Source: Trachelipus rathkii (lineage: Eukaryota > Arthropoda > Malacostraca > Isopoda > Trachelipodidae). Taken from it: a stretch of 64,000 bases of DNA. Location: NCBI GenBank assembly GCA_015478945.1, contig JABUQX010113624.1:1-64000 (forward strand). The letters run 5' to 3'. This document shows positions 61,901-64,000 of this stretch, one piece after another; within the stretch, counting starts at the first letter, position 1; each line of letters begins with the position of its first letter. A program made the position numbers and the translations under genes. The notes below the pieces were generated by a model. That model was not told the DNA's origin, did no database searches, and saw only the letters and a list, made by a program, of their open reading frames with translations.

Positions 61901-64000
61901 TTAATAAAAATAAATTAAAAAAAAAAAAAATAAAAAATGTTTTTAAAATTTAATATTTCCAAATTACGCCCGGGTCCAAAAATACAAGTTTCCCCCCCGC
62001 CTTTTGGGTTTCCTGCCACAATCCCCCCCACCATCCCGGCCCCTATGCTTCCCCCCACCGCACCCGACACCCACACCCCCCAAACAACTTAAAGGAAAAA
62101 AGGGGGGTAATAGGGTTTTCAAACATAAGTTTATCCTTTCCCCTCTCAAACCTTTTCCTTAACCCCCCCCCTTGAAAGGGTAAAACGTAATCCCTCTTCG
62201 CGCGCGGGCGGTGTCGCCGGCCGGGGCGGTGGTGGGGGAGAGCCGGAAAAAAAAAAAGGGGTGTTGATCTTTTTCTTCATAGTTCCCTTTGCCCTTTATA
62301 TATATTCCCCCCCTCCCCCCTTTAGTGGTAAAAATTTTTTCCTTTTGGCCTTCCTCCCTCTCCAAATAAATCAAAGGGAAAAAAAATTGGCCCCCCCCCG
62401 TAAGAAAAGTGTATCTTGAAACCACAGTTTGCCTTTAATAATCCCCAAAACCTTTATAAAGGTTTTTAACCCCTTCGAAAAAACAAGAAGAGGTTTAAAA
62501 ATTTTGGACCCCAACCTTTAAAACCACTAAGTTGTTGGGGGGTTTGAAAGCCCCCAAAAAATCCTGGGAAAAAAATTGAAAAAAAAAAAAAATTTAAAAT
62601 AGAAAGTACGCAACCCTGGTTTTAAATAAAAAACACCCTTTTTCCTTTTTTAAATAAAAAAAAGAACTTTCCGGAACCGCCAATCCCCCTTAAGGGGGGG
62701 TTAACCCGGTGAACTCGCCCTTTTTTTACCTCCATTGAAAAAGGGAATGGGCCCCTCCCCTGAATTGAACTGGAAAATGGAAACAATTTACTATCGAAAT
62801 GGCCAAATTTTGAAAAAAACTTTGGTCAAATAATGCATTTTAACCTCTTTAAATAATGGTTAACCCTTTTCCTGTTTTTGGTTAAAGCAGAAGAAATTAA
62901 ATTTTGGACCAACCTTTTACCCACCCACGAATAAAAAAAGGATAAAGGGTCTTCTTGGGCCCCCAAATATTTTACCTTGGGAAAAAAATGGACCCGTTAG
63001 CAAAAAGGGAAATAAAAAAAATTTTTTTTTATACGGCACACTAGAAATGTAATGGTAAACCCTGAAAAAAAAAAAAAAAAAAATTAACAAAGATAAAGCG
63101 TAACCCATTGATGACCACACCTTAACCGTTCTTTAAATTTTTTTAAATTTTGGTTGCCCCCGGCCCCCTATGTCAATTGCCCCCCTCCCCTCCAAAAAAA
63201 AATTTTTGGAAATTTTGACCATAAAAGAAAAAACAAAAACTTGCTTCTGGGTATAAAACACAAACCCCCTTTTTTCTTCTCATTGCAAATTTTAAAAAAC
63301 CCCTTTTTTCCCGAAACAAACAAAAAAAAAAAAACAAAAAAAAAAAAAAGGTTAACAATAAGGAAAATGAATTTGTTTAACAATTTTAAAGGGGTGGTTG
63401 TGGGGCTGGGCCCCCCCCCCCAAATTAAACCCCCCCCCCCAAATATGCCCCCATTCACCCTGTTTTAAAAAAAAAACGAAATTGGAAAAAAAAATTTTGG
63501 GGGGGAATAATAACCTTTTCGTTTTCCCCTTATAAAGGGTAACCAATAATTCGGCCGCAAGAAATGGAAAAGGTAACTTGTTTAACTAAGCCCCGCCCAA
63601 TAAATCACGGTTTTTGGGAGGGGGTCCTCCAAAAGCCCTTTTAAACCCTGGGAGATTAAATGCATGTAAAAAACCCCAAATTGAAAAAAGAAAGGTAGAA
63701 ACCATAAGAAAAGGGGAAAAACGGTGAAAAATTAATTAGGAAAAACTGGCAAGAAAAAAAAAAAGAAAAAAAGCATTTGAAATTTGAAAAGTTAAAATTT
63801 CAAAAAGGATTTTCCTTATTTTTCTCAAAATATTACCATTTCTATGTTTCTTTCTTTTTTTTTCTAAAAAATTTTAATTTTTAACAAAAAAAACAAAAAA
63901 CACATTGCCAAAAGCTTTTTTTCTTATTTTTTAACCTTTTTCTTTGCTTCAACTTAATTGTAACCACAAATACAAAAAACGCAACAAATTTGTTTTTTTT
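61901..64000. other. Contig-end sequence of poor quality
   Basis: From about 61930 the text changes abruptly. Runs of A, C, G and T of 6 to 20 bases occur every few dozen bases (for example C runs at about 62162-62171, 62391-62398 and 63411-63421, G runs at 62693-62700 and 63498-63503, A runs near 63064-63082 and 63318-63350). A lone very GC-rich patch (CTTCGCGCGCGGGCGGTGTC) sits at about 62197-62243. Doubled or stretched homopolymers of all four bases together are typical of an unpolished or erroneous long-read consensus rather than of genomic DNA. The open frames here (61964-63546, both strands) are made of G/K/F/P runs from these homopolymers and should not be annotated as genes. Confidence 0.75.

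Noticed and set aside
62159..63546. Several overlapping open frames on both strands at the window end
   Set aside because: Built from homopolymer runs (poly-G, K, F, P). Most likely sequencing error.

Overview
The window looks like intronic, intergenic and satellite DNA from an arthropod, most likely a decapod crustacean. The grounds are very high A+T, kilobases of (TA)n-type sequence, a degraded Ty1/copia element of the kind found in decapods, LINEs whose start region and proteins resemble those abundant in decapods, and a mariner copy. This placement is an inference from repeat content. There are no prokaryotic features, and no rRNA, CRISPR or complete intact gene is visible.

Layout. 1-27 kb: long (TA)n-like blocks alternate with unassigned AT-rich DNA and with G/A-skewed blocks (about 10.3-12.3, 14.3-15.3, 22.1-23.9 and 24.9-26.5 kb). 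These blocks look like decayed transposons read on the + strand. A possible Ty3/gypsy remnant lies at 5.8-6.8 kb, and a tandem pair of about 478 bp lies at 22.6-23.6 kb. 27.5-34 kb: two exons of a host gene on the - strand encode consecutive parts of a DEK chromatin protein. They are 27510-27660 (SAP-like DNA-binding box) and 33795-33949 (the segment just before it). They splice together in perfect phase across a 6134-bp intron. That intron carries a complete-length but heavily broken copia element in antisense orientation (27775-32796), with both LTRs, a tRNA-iMet primer site and a 4-5 bp target duplication. 34.85-41 kb: three copies of one LINE family (A1, A2, A3) with the 3' end of a second LINE family (B) between A1 and A2, all separated or flanked by (TA)n. 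41.35-42.2 kb: a dead mariner on the - strand. 42.3-61.9 kb: about 19.6 kb of a very diverged AT-rich satellite with a period near 485 bp. 61.93-64 kb: sequence full of stretched homopolymers, most simply an unpolished or erroneous contig end.

The only host coding sequence I can defend is the DEK pair. The rest is repeats in several stages of decay. The most notable points are the DEK intron occupied by the copia element, the large satellite array, and the 478-bp tandem. I found no convincing new multi-gene system. Almost all long open frames in the window are chance frames in low-complexity DNA or frames antisense to transposon remnants.
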